This document shows positions 36,840 to 45,449 of a stretch of DNA of 64,000 bases, in pieces. Source of the DNA: Deltaproteobacteria bacterium (GTDB lineage Bacteria; Desulfobacterota; Dissulfuribacteria; Dissulfuribacterales; QOAL01); assembly GCA_026995935.1 (NCBI GenBank), contig JALWNK010000040.1, positions 44,188 through 108,187 on the forward strand, given 5' to 3'. Numbering within the stretch: the stretch's first letter is position 1; every line of letters begins with the position of its first letter. The notes under the pieces are model-generated. The model made no database searches. It saw only the letters and a program-made list of their open reading frames with translations, and was not told the DNA's origin. The translations under genes were made by a program, and so were the position numbers.

Positions 36840-37664
36840 TCAGGGTAGTGGAATCGCCCTGGTCCACCCCAGTTTTTCCCTCAAAATGGTGAAGTAATCC
36901 CTTGAGGGAGATTTGATAAGTTTTAGATACCCGGCTTCCCGACACACCCGAATCACATAACCCTTTAGAAGGTGCATCCCTATCTGCCCGTCTATATCCA
37001 GGCACACCTCTTCCTGGATATTCTGGACCTCAACCCTGATTTTTGATGATCCAGACAGAATCAAAGGGCGTGCGCTCAGGGCAAAGGGGCATATGGGAGT
37101 AAGGACCATGACCTCAAGGCCCGGGTGTATTATAGGGCCTCCTGCAGAAAGGTTGTATCCTGTTGAGCCTGTTGCAGTAGAAATTATGAGGCCGTCTCCC
37201 CGGTAGGTGGTGAGAAAGCTATCCTGGACCCAGGTGTCTATCCTTATTATTTTGGAAAGGGCGCCCTTGGTAATGACAGCCTCATTTAGGGCAGTATATT
37301 TTTGTACCAACTGCCCGTTTTTGTCCAGGACCTCCACGCAAAGGACCATTCTTTTGTCAAGCTCGAAGGAACCCTTGACCAGGTGCTCAAGGGCCTCGTT
37401 CATCTCGTCCGTGTGTACCTCAGTAAGAAAGCCCAGCCCCCCGGCGTTTATGCCAAGAAGGGGTATCTGTCTTTCAAAGGCCTTGGCGGCAACATGCAAA
37501 AGGGTTCCGTCACCGCCAACCACAACCACAGCCTCATCACTGGGGCTGATTTCCCCTTCTGATACCTCAACATTGTTGTCTTCCAGGAAGGTCTTGACCC
37601 TTTGGGCAACCTCGTCTGCCCGTTTCGAACCCTGCTTGACAGTAAGATTGATCCGTTTGAGCAT
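36840..37664 (-). CDS. nadK: NAD kinase
   Basis: 274 residues. The signature EAVVVVGGDGTLLHVAAKAF contains the GGDGT catalytic motif, and ISTATGSTGYNLSAGGPI carries the NE/D-type substrate loop; LGFLTEV links them. It phosphorylates NAD to NADP in the cytosol. It starts three bases after the stop of the M16 peptidase gene on the same strand, so the two are likely co-transcribed although functionally unrelated. Confidence 0.95.
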   Translation of the reverse strand: MLKRINLTVKQGSKRADEVAQRVKTFLEDNNVEVSEGEISPSDEAVVVVGGDGTLLHVAAKAFERQIPLLGINAGGLGFLTEVHTDEMNEALEHLVKGSFELDKRMVLCVEVLDKNGQLVQKYTALNEAVITKGALSKIIRIDTWVQDSFLTTYRGDGLIISTATGSTGYNLSAGGPIIHPGLEVMVLTPICPFALSARPLILSGSSKIRVEVQNIQEEVCLDIDGQIGMHLLKGYVIRVCREAGYLKLIKSPSRDYFTILREKLGWTRAIPLP

Positions 37665-37667
37665 GAA

Positions 37668-40322
37668 TCAAGGCCCTACCGAGACCAGCACGTATGCCTG
37701 GGAGCTGAAGTATTTTTTTGCCACGGCAGTTACGTCCTCCGGGCTAACCTTTCTGATTAGTTCTGGATACCTGTCTGAAAAGTTGTAGCCAAGCCCCAGA
37801 AGCTCGTTTATGGCCATATCCATGGCCTTTGCTCCAGGGGTCTGGAGGGATATCTGGTATCTGCCAACTATCCAGTTCTTGGCACGCTCCAACTCAGGGG
37901 CAGATGGTGCCTGCTGCTGTACCTTGTAAAGCTGGCGCCAAAGCCCCTCCTGTGCCCTTTTCTTCTTCTCCGGGGAGCATGCTATGTAGGTGGCTATGAA
38001 ACCGTAGTCTATTCCAAAGTTCAAAAAGGACGTAACCGAATAGGCCAGGGATTCCTTGTCGCGAAGCTCCTTGAATAGCCTGCCGCCCTGGCCCGCAAGA
38101 ATGGCGTTCAGGACCTCCAGGGGGTAGCGGTCGCTGTCCGAGATGGATGTGCCCATGAAACCAAGCACGATGTGTTCCTGCTGCTTGTCCCTATGGATGC
38201 TCACAACCTTGGGAGCGGTAAAGGCCGAGGGTGAAGGAGGCGAGGGCAGGAAGGTTTCTGACTCGTTCACCCAGCCCTTCAGAAGGGAGGAGAGCTCGTT
38301 TTTGAGCTGGGCCGTATTGAAATCTCCAACCACGGCTATTATGGCCCTGTCAGGAACGGCATACTCCCTGAAGACAGAAACCAGGTCTTCTTGTGAGAAA
38401 CGCATTACGTTTTCCGGCGTACCAAGGACATTCATGCCGTATGGATGGGGTAAGAATAGAAGCTTCTTGAACTCCCTGATGGCTACTGACGGCATGTAGT
38501 CATCCTGTCTTTTTATGGTGGCCAGCACCTGAGGCTTAAGCTTTTCAATCTCCTTGTCTGGAAATGAGGGTGAAAGAAGAATTTCGCCAAGCACTGCAAG
38601 GCCCCTTTTAAGCGTATCGCTGGTAAATTTGGCCTTGAGTCCGAAGGAATTCTGGCCTGAAAAACCATTTATTTCAGCACCCATGCTGTCTATTATCTCG
38701 GAAAGGGCCTGTGCGTTATGAAGACTTGTGCCCTTTGTCCACGCCTTGGCAATCATGTTGAAAATGCCGTTGTTAGAAGGATTTTCATACCTTAATCCCC
38801 CTGGCATGACTATCCTTACCCCGACAGTGGGAAGTGAGTGGTCTTCAAGGCAAAGAAGTGTTATGCCGTTACCAATGGTAAAGCGTTTTATGTTTCCCGC
38901 TGCGCCTTCTTTTGTTTTGGGCTCGCCTTCCAGGTTTCCCGCTGCCGCGTTTGAAAGTACCTCTTGAAGGTCCTTGTCTTCAAAGGTTACAGCAGAGCCT
39001 TCAGGAAAGACCATGGATACATTGAGCCTTTTGGGGTCGAGGTATTTTTGAGCAACCCTCTTTATATCTTCACCAGTCAGCCCTTTGACCCGTTCGATAT
39101 ATTCAGCCTCCTTTGAAGCGTCTCCTGCAAGGACTTGGAAGACCCCAAGCTTTCTTGCCTCGCCTTCCATGGTCTCCTGGCTATAAATAAAGTCTGTAAC
39201 AAGCTGCGTTTTGGCCCTTTTTAACTCCTGGGGAGATATCTCCTGCTCCTTGAGCCTTGAAAGCTCAATGAGAATAGCAGTCAGGGACCTCTTGAGATTT
39301 TCTGGGTCGATGTCAGCGGTTATCTCGAAAAGCCCTGGGCCTCTGGGCGTAAAGGCAGAGGCGTTTATGGTGTGAACAAGGCCAAGCTGGTTTTTTAGGC
39401 TAGAAACCAGTAGGGAACTTTCGCCGTCTGACAGAAGCGATGAAAGGAGATCGAGGGCAGGTACATCCTCACCGGTAAAGTCCGGGATTCCGGAAAATGC
39501 CAGGGCAACGTAACCTTCATTGCAGTCCATTGAGGTCCGGATCATCCTCGGGGCTGTCTGCACGGGTTCCTTAGGAAAGGAAGGATTTGTGCATTCAAGT
39601 TTTTTCTCCCTGCCAAAAAACTCTTCTATATGTGAGATTGCCTCGGTACCGTTTACATCTCCTGTCACTATCACTGCCATGTTGCAGGGCCTGTAGTGCT
39701 GGGCCATATAGGCAAGGATATCCTGCCTTGTAAAGGACTTTACGGTTTCCTCATAGCCGATGATGGGCCGCCTGTAAGGGTAGACCTGGTAAGAGATCTT
39801 CATTAGGTCTTCAAAGAGCCTGGTGTGGGGATTGTCCAGCCTCATTTTCATCTCTTCCAGCACCACCTTTTTCTCCCTTTCAAGCTCTTCCTTGTGGAAT
39901 GTTGAGTGGAAGACTGCATCCTCCAGTACATCAAGGGCAGTTGAGAGGTGATCCTTTGGTACAACACAGTGATAGACCGTGTAATCGTAGGAGGTGTATG
40001 CGTTTATGGTGCCGCCCAGGGATTCTATTGTGGAAGCAAGCTCGCCGGGGCCCCTTTTTTCAGTGCCCTTAAATATCATATGTTCAATAAGATGCGTGAT
40101 CCCTGCTTGCTCCTCTGTTTCATAGGCGCTTCCCGCCTTTACCCATATCTGTACGGCCACTACTGGAGCCCTGTGGCTTTCCCTAACCACTGCTGTAAGT
40201 CCATTTGACAGCACCTTTTTGAAAAGGCCTGAGACGTTAGAGGTGCTCATGGCAAGGGCTGAACACGATAGAAGAACAGGCGCCAATGTAAGCATGAAAA
40301 CAAGTATGATGGTCCGATTCAT
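37668..40322 (-). CDS. Secreted double M16-family zinc peptidase
   Basis: 884 residues with an N-terminal signal sequence (FMLTLAPVLLSCSALAMS; a Cys inside could be a lipobox). Two M16 repeats are fused. The first (about 35-440) has the inverted zinc motif GITHLIEHMIFKGTEKRGPG (HxxEH) and the downstream Glu region ELEREKKVVLEEM. The second (about 470-880) lacks HxxEH, as is normal for the structural half. Periplasmic M16 peptidases degrade short or unfolded peptides; this one resembles the deltaproteobacterial pitrilysin-like pairs made as one chain. nadK follows directly. Confidence 0.9.
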   Translation of the reverse strand: MNRTIILVFMLTLAPVLLSCSALAMSTSNVSGLFKKVLSNGLTAVVRESHRAPVVAVQIWVKAGSAYETEEQAGITHLIEHMIFKGTEKRGPGELASTIESLGGTINAYTSYDYTVYHCVVPKDHLSTALDVLEDAVFHSTFHKEELEREKKVVLEEMKMRLDNPHTRLFEDLMKISYQVYPYRRPIIGYEETVKSFTRQDILAYMAQHYRPCNMAVIVTGDVNGTEAISHIEEFFGREKKLECTNPSFPKEPVQTAPRMIRTSMDCNEGYVALAFSGIPDFTGEDVPALDLLSSLLSDGESSLLVSSLKNQLGLVHTINASAFTPRGPGLFEITADIDPENLKRSLTAILIELSRLKEQEISPQELKRAKTQLVTDFIYSQETMEGEARKLGVFQVLAGDASKEAEYIERVKGLTGEDIKRVAQKYLDPKRLNVSMVFPEGSAVTFEDKDLQEVLSNAAAGNLEGEPKTKEGAAGNIKRFTIGNGITLLCLEDHSLPTVGVRIVMPGGLRYENPSNNGIFNMIAKAWTKGTSLHNAQALSEIIDSMGAEINGFSGQNSFGLKAKFTSDTLKRGLAVLGEILLSPSFPDKEIEKLKPQVLATIKRQDDYMPSVAIREFKKLLFLPHPYGMNVLGTPENVMRFSQEDLVSVFREYAVPDRAIIAVVGDFNTAQLKNELSSLLKGWVNESETFLPSPPSPSAFTAPKVVSIHRDKQQEHIVLGFMGTSISDSDRYPLEVLNAILAGQGGRLFKELRDKESLAYSVTSFLNFGIDYGFIATYIACSPEKKKRAQEGLWRQLYKVQQQAPSAPELERAKNWIVGRYQISLQTPGAKAMDMAINELLGLGYNFSDRYPELIRKVSPEDVTAVAKKYFSSQAYVLVSVGP

Positions 40323-40349
40323 GTCAATACTCCCGTGTATGTATCAATT

Positions 40350-40380
40350 TGTGTAACCAAGGGGCTGTGTAACCAAGGGG
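40350..40380. repeat. Short tandem direct repeat upstream of the sulfur operon
   Basis: TGTGTAACCAAGGGG occurs at 40350-40364 and again at 40366-40380, separated by one base. It lies about 30 bases before the likely -35 box of the YedE operon and 28 bases past the M16 gene start, so it could bind a regulator of either gene. Two copies only. Confidence 0.6.
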
Positions 40381-40410
40381 TTTGCCACTGAATGGTCATT
40401 CAACTAATCC

Positions 40411-40439
40411 TTGACACAGTGCGTGAATTTTGGTACACA
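40411..40439 (+). promoter_or_regulatory. Sigma-70-like promoter for the YedE-TusA-DsrE operon
   Basis: A perfect -35 TTGACA (40411-40416), an exact 17-base spacer and TACACA (40434-40439), matching three of six -10 positions. Transcription would start near 40446, giving a leader of about 100 bases. The weak -10 suggests dependence on an activator, for which the upstream direct repeats are candidates. Confidence 0.5.
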
Positions 40440-40544
40440 CGAATTCAATTTGGAAAAATATTAATAACTTTTATGTTCTCTTCACGCAATGCTTATCCTT
40501 TTAACCTGTGCCAGCACTAATCATTACTAGGAGGGGAGCGCTTT

Positions 40545-41894
40545 ATGAGCGAGGGACTTTTCAAGGAAAAGGTCAAGAACTTTTTCAAGATTCTTTGCCA
40601 AACTGAGTGGAATGCTACTGCTGCGGGTCTGATAGTTGCCCTGTTGAGTATTCTCATAATGGCATGGTGGAGGCCATGGGGGGCCGTTGGAGCCATTAGG
40701 AACTGGGGAGAGTGGATACTTTACGGAATAGGTATATTACATGACAAGCCGGCCAGTGTTGTGGTCAGCTCGGGTTCTGTCATTGGAATAGGTTTCCTTG
40801 CAGGAGCATTTATCTCTGCCTGCCTTGGAAACGATTTTTCCTTCAAGTTTCCCCCTCCATGGGAGCTGGTGAAGGCCATCATTGCAGGCATACTTATGGG
40901 TATAGGTTCCGCCTTTGCAGGAGGCTGTAATGTTGGCGGTATGTACAATGCCATAGGTAACCTGGCAGCCAATGGTTTTACCATGTGGCTTGGGCTGATA
41001 ATAGGAGTGGTTCTCGGACTCAAATATATATACTGGGAGATGGAACACATCACCTGGGGTACTTCCGGAGGTAAGAATTTTGATTTCCCTTATGCCCTCA
41101 AGGTCATTATTGGTATTGCCTCAATAGTTGCCCTGATCTGGGGTGCATACCATTACGCAGGCCAAAGTGACAATTATATCTCGTCCCTGAGCGGGATCCT
41201 GCTTATTTCCGCAGGTCTAGGCTACACCATGCAGAGAGGGCGTTGGTGCATGGTACAGGCATTCAGGGAGCCGCACATGACAGGGGACTGCACCCTTGCC
41301 AAGTCCGTTGCCCTTTCCATACTGATTTTGGCAATTGGTGGAGCAGTTCTTAAGTATGCCGTGCCCCAAAGGGGGTCGGCAGTGGCAGTGCAGTCAATCC
41401 TGAGCGATGTGGTTGACGAAATCGATCCTGATGAAGTTGATGATGAAGACCTGGCCGACACCCTGGAGGATGTGGTGGACGCGGCGGATCAGGCAGTAAT
41501 TGCAGCAAGGCGCACCCTTGATCCTGTAAATTACGTTCGTGGAACCTTTGGTTGGGGTGCGGTTTTCGGTGGTTTCCTCTTTGGACTCGGGGCCATGTTT
41601 GCTGGTGGCTGCGGCTCCGGGACCTTGTGGCGTGTTGGAGAGGGGCAAATGAAATTGTGGCTGGTGGTGCCCTTTTTTGGAATTTCTAATGCCCTTATGA
41701 CTAAATGGTTCAGGGCGATTCATATGGAAGGTGTGGGGGCAACTCACGAGGGCAGCAAGCTTGGTATTCATCTTTATCTGCCAGATGCCCTGGGCTACGG
41801 AGGCACCTTGGCAATAGTGGTCATTGCAATGGCCCTTTGGTACATTATCGTTGACTGGAATGAGGATTCCAACAAGCTCATAGTAGAGATGTGA
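40545..41894 (+). CDS. YedE/YeeE-family (sulfur-compound) permease
   Basis: 449 residues, polytopic. Two YeeE/YedE halves are present: the first with AGGCNVGGMYNAIGNLAANG and the second with AGGCGSGTLWRVGEGQMKLW, each having the GGC(x)xG pore motif. Another Cys lies in RGRWCMVQAFREPHMTGDC. In the family such Cys residues carry thiosulfate or sulfur across the inner membrane. Between the halves is an unusual highly acidic 40-residue insert (about residues 285-325, VDEIDPDEVDDEDLADTLED). It is the first gene of the tusA/dsrE operon, has GGAGGGGAG-type ribosome site, and probably delivers sulfur to TusA in the cytoplasm; that coupling is inferred by analogy with TsuA/TsuB. Confidence 0.88.
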   Translation: MSEGLFKEKVKNFFKILCQTEWNATAAGLIVALLSILIMAWWRPWGAVGAIRNWGEWILYGIGILHDKPASVVVSSGSVIGIGFLAGAFISACLGNDFSFKFPPPWELVKAIIAGILMGIGSAFAGGCNVGGMYNAIGNLAANGFTMWLGLIIGVVLGLKYIYWEMEHITWGTSGGKNFDFPYALKVIIGIASIVALIWGAYHYAGQSDNYISSLSGILLISAGLGYTMQRGRWCMVQAFREPHMTGDCTLAKSVALSILILAIGGAVLKYAVPQRGSAVAVQSILSDVVDEIDPDEVDDEDLADTLEDVVDAADQAVIAARRTLDPVNYVRGTFGWGAVFGGFLFGLGAMFAGGCGSGTLWRVGEGQMKLWLVVPFFGISNALMTKWFRAIHMEGVGATHEGSKLGIHLYLPDALGYGGTLAIVVIAMALWYIIVDWNEDSNKLIVEM

Positions 41895-41944
41895 TTTCAG
41901 TGAAAGACTGATAAAAATATAATAATGGAAAAAAAGGAGGAAAC

Positions 41945-42202
41945 ATGAGTGACATCAAAATTGCCCCTGAAGGCCTTGAAGTAGCACGCACACTGGATGC
42001 AAAGGGTCTGAGCTGCCCGATGCCTCTTCTGAGGACAAAGAAGGAAATTGAAAAGATCAATTCTGGTGAGATACTTGAAGTCCTGGGTACAGACCCTGGT
42101 TCAAGAAATGACATTCCCGGCTGGTGCGCAAGGGCCGGCCACGAGTACCTTGGAGAAAGGGAAGACGAGGGCTTTATCCGTTTTTATGTAAAGAAAAAAT
42201 AA
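41945..42202 (+). CDS. TusA-like sulfurtransferase (sulfur carrier)
   Basis: 85 residues. TLDAKGLSCPMPLLRTKKEI carries the CPxP motif with the acceptor Cys24. A second, less usual Cys is in IPGWCARAGHEYLG. TusA proteins accept persulfide sulfur and pass it to DsrE-type proteins or reverse-acting sulfur enzymes in the cytoplasm. It sits 50 bases after the YedE-type permease, with AAAAGGAGG before the start, and upstream of the DsrE-like genes, so a permease-to-TusA-to-DsrE sulfur relay is the natural reading. Confidence 0.92.
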   Translation: MSDIKIAPEGLEVARTLDAKGLSCPMPLLRTKKEIEKINSGEILEVLGTDPGSRNDIPGWCARAGHEYLGEREDEGFIRFYVKKK

Positions 42203-42254
42203 CGAAATCACGTTTTTTCTTCAAACACATTGAAGAAAGGGAGGTTTTGAACCA

Positions 42255-42587
42255 ATGGCTACCGATCCGAATAAATTAGGAATCTTTGTAACCTCTCCCC
42301 AGTATATGAGGCACGTAATTGGCGTTGCCGCTGCTGCCACAAGGGCTGGGAAGAAGGTGATGGTATTTTTCACATTCAAGTCAGTGCACCTTACAAAACA
42401 TCCAGACTTTGTTAAACTTGCCAATATGTGCGAGGTTGAAGACCTGGCCATATGTGCAGACAGTTACACATGCGAAGGCTACGATGTGGAAAAGGATGTG
42501 CCTAAGGGTCTGACCCCGCGTCAGATGAGGACCCAGGCCTATCATGGTGCCATCATCGACGAGTGTGGGAAATATCTGGTCCTTTAA
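42255..42587 (+). CDS. DsrE/DsrF-like sulfur-relay protein
   Basis: 110 residues with the DsrE fold pattern (KLGIFVTSPQYMRHVIGVAA, then AGKKVMVFFTFKSVHL). Cys67 and Cys73 in ICADSYTCEGYD occupy the usual active-site loop, where a persulfide can form; Cys59 and Cys104 also occur. DsrE-type proteins exchange sulfur with TusA. It is third in the operon, 52 bases after tusA, with AAAGGGAGG upstream. Resembles the DsrE member of the YTD cluster that I recall from sulfur-disproportionating bacteria. Confidence 0.85.
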   Translation: MATDPNKLGIFVTSPQYMRHVIGVAAAATRAGKKVMVFFTFKSVHLTKHPDFVKLANMCEVEDLAICADSYTCEGYDVEKDVPKGLTPRQMRTQAYHGAIIDECGKYLVL

Positions 42588-42605
42588 TGCAGGAGGCGTA
42601 GAATC

Positions 42606-42947
42606 ATGGAATCCAAAAAATGTTATTTTATTATGCAAAACAGGATGTACGCAGGCGACGCTGTGCGTTCAGCACTGGGGTTGGCTGTAGAGAATCACTA
42701 TGCATATCCCTGCTTCATGTATAATGAATATCCACGCTTCTCCGATTACGTAAAGGAGAACATAGACTGGATAAGGGATATGGAAGGCGATGTCTTCACC
42801 ATTGACGGTGAGGATGTGGAAGGCGTGGAGCTCACCAAGTTGAGTCTTGAGGAGTTGGGAGAAAGGCTCAGAGAGGCAGATCTCATTATTCCCTATGGCC
42901 TGCCAAAACAGAGCAAGACCCCGCCGCCGGCTTGTTCAGAAGACTAA
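42606..42947 (+). CDS. DsrE-operon protein of unknown function (DsrE-fold-like)
   Basis: 113 residues, cytosolic. The start SKKCYFIMQNRMYAGDAVRS with ALGLAVENHYAYPC looks like a degenerate DsrE/DsrF beta-alpha unit; Cys6, Cys36 and a Cys near the C-terminus (PPPACSED) are present. Its C-terminal tail is Pro-rich. It lies 18 bases after the DsrE-like gene and 18 before the next. It corresponds by position to one of the two uncharacterised proteins of the YTD-type clusters; the function is unknown, but a sulfur-relay role is inferred. Confidence 0.7.
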   Translation: MESKKCYFIMQNRMYAGDAVRSALGLAVENHYAYPCFMYNEYPRFSDYVKENIDWIRDMEGDVFTIDGEDVEGVELTKLSLEELGERLREADLIIPYGLPKQSKTPPPACSED

Positions 42948-42965
42948 CAGGGGGAGGATGACAAG

Positions 42966-43157
42966 ATGAGCGAAGAAAAAAAGATGAAAATATTACACGT
43001 TTACAGGTCCGAGCCCAACGACGACACCAAAAAGCTGGTCGATATCCTTAGCCGTGACAGGGATGCCATGGAGTTCAAGCTTTATGTAGGCGATCCCAAC
43101 TACGATACGCTTGTTCAGATGATCTTTGATGCCGATCAGACCGTCAGTTGGTGGTAG
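42966..43157 (+). CDS. Small protein ending the sulfur-relay operon
   Basis: 63 residues, MSEEKKMKILHVYRSEPNDD.. ending DADQTVSWW. The size, the N-terminal strand ILHVYRSEP and aromatic C-terminus recall DsrH/TusB, but no Cys is present, so it could not carry sulfur itself. AGGGGGAGG precedes the start and a strong terminator follows 37 bases after the stop, marking the operon end. Function unknown; a structural subunit of a DsrEFH-like complex is one possibility. Confidence 0.65.
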   Translation: MSEEKKMKILHVYRSEPNDDTKKLVDILSRDRDAMEFKLYVGDPNYDTLVQMIFDADQTVSWW

Positions 43158-43194
43158 TTACGGACTGAAAAGCCTTAAAAATAGTTTTCAACAG

Positions 43195-43230
43195 GGCCCC
43201 AGTTGATTTGCAAATTAGCTGGGGCCTTTT
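43195..43230 (+). terminator. Rho-independent terminator of the sulfur operon
   Basis: GGCCCCAG (43195-43202) pairs with CTGGGGCC (43219-43226) around a 16-base loop and is followed by TTTTAT. It isolates the five-gene operon from tolB. Confidence 0.8.
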
Positions 43231-43268
43231 ATATTGGCCTTTAAGTAAATCAAAAGGGGAATTTCCAG

Positions 43269-44537
43269 GTGTTTAAGAAATCCGTCTCGATTCTATGGTG
43301 CTTCCTGTTGCTCTTTTTCCTTTTCACGGCAAGACACCTGTCTGCCAAGATATTTATTGACATCAATTCGCCATATTTTCAGAAGATTCCCATAGTGGTT
43401 GAGCCTCCAACCGTTTCTGTCCTCACCTATGAAAACAGACAGGCCTCCCAACAGGTTACAAAGACACTATCCAAGGATCTACTGTTCCAGGGATTTTTTT
43501 CGGTTTTTAGCTCCCTGGCAGAGGGTGCAGGCGAGAAAATAGATTACAAGGTCACAACGGATTTTTCGCGCAAGGGCAGGTCGGTTACAGTGGTCATGAA
43601 GCTGTATGATCTTTCAAACGGAACCATGGTAGTGGGAAGAAAATATATTGGAACCACTTCCGATCTTAAGAAGATAGCGCACAGGTTTGCAAACGAGATC
43701 GTCCTTGCAATCACCGGGCACCCTGGCCTTACCCTGTCTCGGATAGTTTTCGTATCTGAAAACCCTAATGGCCGTGAGATTTACTCTGCTGCATTTGACG
43801 GCAGCGGCATCCGGCGGGAAACCAGGCTGCATACCATAGTCATGTCCCCTCGGTATTCTCCAGACGGACGTTTCATAGCCTTTACCTCATTTAAGACTGG
43901 CAGGCCCTGTCTCTACCTAAAAGATTTATCCAAGGGAAGCATAGGGAAACTGGCGTGCTTTAACGGTATAAACATGTCACCGGCATGGCATCCCTCTGGC
44001 AAGCGTTTGGCAGTCACCCTCAGCAGGTCGGGCAGCCCTGATATTTATCTTATGGATTTTAATGGGCATATTATCAGACGGCTAACCAGGGGGCCTGGGA
44101 TCAACGTCTCCCCTTCCTTTTCTCCAGACGGAACCAGGCTTGTTTTTGTCTCAGACCGTGCCGGGGGCCCTCAACTTTACGTTATGGATTTATCTTCCGG
44201 CCGAACCAGACGTCTAACCTATTCCGGAAGCTACAATACAGACCCCCAGTGGTCGCCAAATGGTGACAGGATAGTGTATGTGAGCAGGGTCTCCGGGAAA
44301 TTTCAGATCTTTACCATCTCACCAAAGGGTGGAGATCCTGTCCAGCTCACATTTGAAGGCAGCAATGAGAATCCATCCTGGTCTCCGGATGGTACACAAA
44401 TACTCTTTTGTTCAAACAGGTTAGGTGGTAATAAACACCTGTTTGTTATGCAGGCCAACGGACAGGACCAGCGGATGCTGGTAAGATACGGCCGCCGTGA
44501 CTACTTTCCTTTCTGGGGTCCAAATACCTTTAAGTAG
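43269..44537 (+). CDS. tolB: TolB, Tol-Pal system beta-propeller
   Basis: 422 residues from GTG 43269, with an N-terminal signal peptide (SILWCFLLLFFLFTARHLSA). The N-terminal TolB_N domain is followed by six WD-like/PD40 repeats with the motifs PRYSPDGRFIAFTS, SPSFSPDGTRLVFVSDR, PQWSPNGDRIVYVS and PSWSPDGTQILFCSNR. TolB is periplasmic, binds Pal and links outer-membrane constriction to the Tol motor. Followed by cpoB 11 bases on. The usual pal gene between tolB and cpoB, and tolQRA before them, are missing from this neighbourhood. Confidence 0.95.
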   Translation: MFKKSVSILWCFLLLFFLFTARHLSAKIFIDINSPYFQKIPIVVEPPTVSVLTYENRQASQQVTKTLSKDLLFQGFFSVFSSLAEGAGEKIDYKVTTDFSRKGRSVTVVMKLYDLSNGTMVVGRKYIGTTSDLKKIAHRFANEIVLAITGHPGLTLSRIVFVSENPNGREIYSAAFDGSGIRRETRLHTIVMSPRYSPDGRFIAFTSFKTGRPCLYLKDLSKGSIGKLACFNGINMSPAWHPSGKRLAVTLSRSGSPDIYLMDFNGHIIRRLTRGPGINVSPSFSPDGTRLVFVSDRAGGPQLYVMDLSSGRTRRLTYSGSYNTDPQWSPNGDRIVYVSRVSGKFQIFTISPKGGDPVQLTFEGSNENPSWSPDGTQILFCSNRLGGNKHLFVMQANGQDQRMLVRYGRRDYFPFWGPNTFK

Positions 44538-44548
44538 AGGATTTTTTT

Positions 44549-45400
44549 ATGAAGCCAATAAATAAAATGATCAGATTCGCCTGTTCCGCCTCGATATTGT
44601 TGTTCTCGGCATCCTTTATCCTGGGAGGCTGTGCTCCCCAGGCACAAATAGACATGCTTGACAGAAACGTTTCAGGTCTTCAGGTGGAGACCCACAGGAT
44701 TGGTCAAGAGGTTGAGGCCCTTAAAAAGCAGATGAATCAATTACAAGGGCAGGCCGAGGGTGGAGGAGGACGTTCTATTGCCAGATTAAATGCGAGAATA
44801 GACGGCCTTGAAAGCGAGCTCATGCGTCTAAACGGGCTTGTGGACCAGCTAAAATACAACCAGGAAAGGGAAGAGTCAGAGCTTGCCCAGCTTAAGGCAG
44901 AGATACAAGCAACTGTCGAGAAGGTGGGCAAGACGACCCAGCAGCTGGTGCAGCGGCCTGGCCAGGAGGCTTCCGCCAAGGTGGTTGAAACAGAAAAGGA
45001 GGTAAGGCCCCAACCCCCTAAACCTCAAGAGCCTCAAGATCTTTACAAAGAGGGGCTTAAACTCTTCAAAATGAAGAAATACCAGGATGCCAAGGCTGCA
45101 TTCAGGGACTTTATAAAGGAGCATCCCAACTCTCCAATGGTAGCAAATGCACATTTCTGGATAGGGGAGTGCGAGTACAAGCAGTCCAGGTATGAAGAGG
45201 CTATTCTGGAGTACAACAAGGTTATCAGCAAGTTTCCCAAAAGCAACAAGGTACCTGATGCACTGCTTAAGCAGGGGTTTGCCTTTGCAAGACTTGGTGA
45301 CAGGGAAAGTGCGCGAATTCTGCTCAAAAGACTCATAAAGAACTACCCAAGGACACCCCAGGCCAAGGCAGCAAAGAGACAGCTTAAGTTGCTGAGGTAG
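44549..45400 (+). CDS. cpoB: CpoB/YbgF, Tol-Pal associated TPR protein
   Basis: 283 residues. Signal with lipobox-like ILGGCAPQ, so likely lipid-anchored here, unlike E. coli CpoB. Residues about 30-125 form a trimerising coiled coil (RIGQEVEALKKQMNQLQ); a Pro-rich linker leads to C-terminal TPR repeats (about 165-283: DLYKEGLKLFKMKKYQDAK, PMVANAHFWIGECEYKQSRY, PKSNKVPDALLKQGFAFARL). CpoB coordinates peptidoglycan synthesis with outer-membrane constriction. Co-transcribed with tolB. Confidence 0.92.
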   Translation: MKPINKMIRFACSASILLFSASFILGGCAPQAQIDMLDRNVSGLQVETHRIGQEVEALKKQMNQLQGQAEGGGGRSIARLNARIDGLESELMRLNGLVDQLKYNQEREESELAQLKAEIQATVEKVGKTTQQLVQRPGQEASAKVVETEKEVRPQPPKPQEPQDLYKEGLKLFKMKKYQDAKAAFRDFIKEHPNSPMVANAHFWIGECEYKQSRYEEAILEYNKVISKFPKSNKVPDALLKQGFAFARLGDRESARILLKRLIKNYPRTPQAKAAKRQLKLLR

Positions 45401-45449
45401 TCCTTCCTTGATGCCTTCAAACGCTGGATATCTTAGCGGCAGGCTGGTC

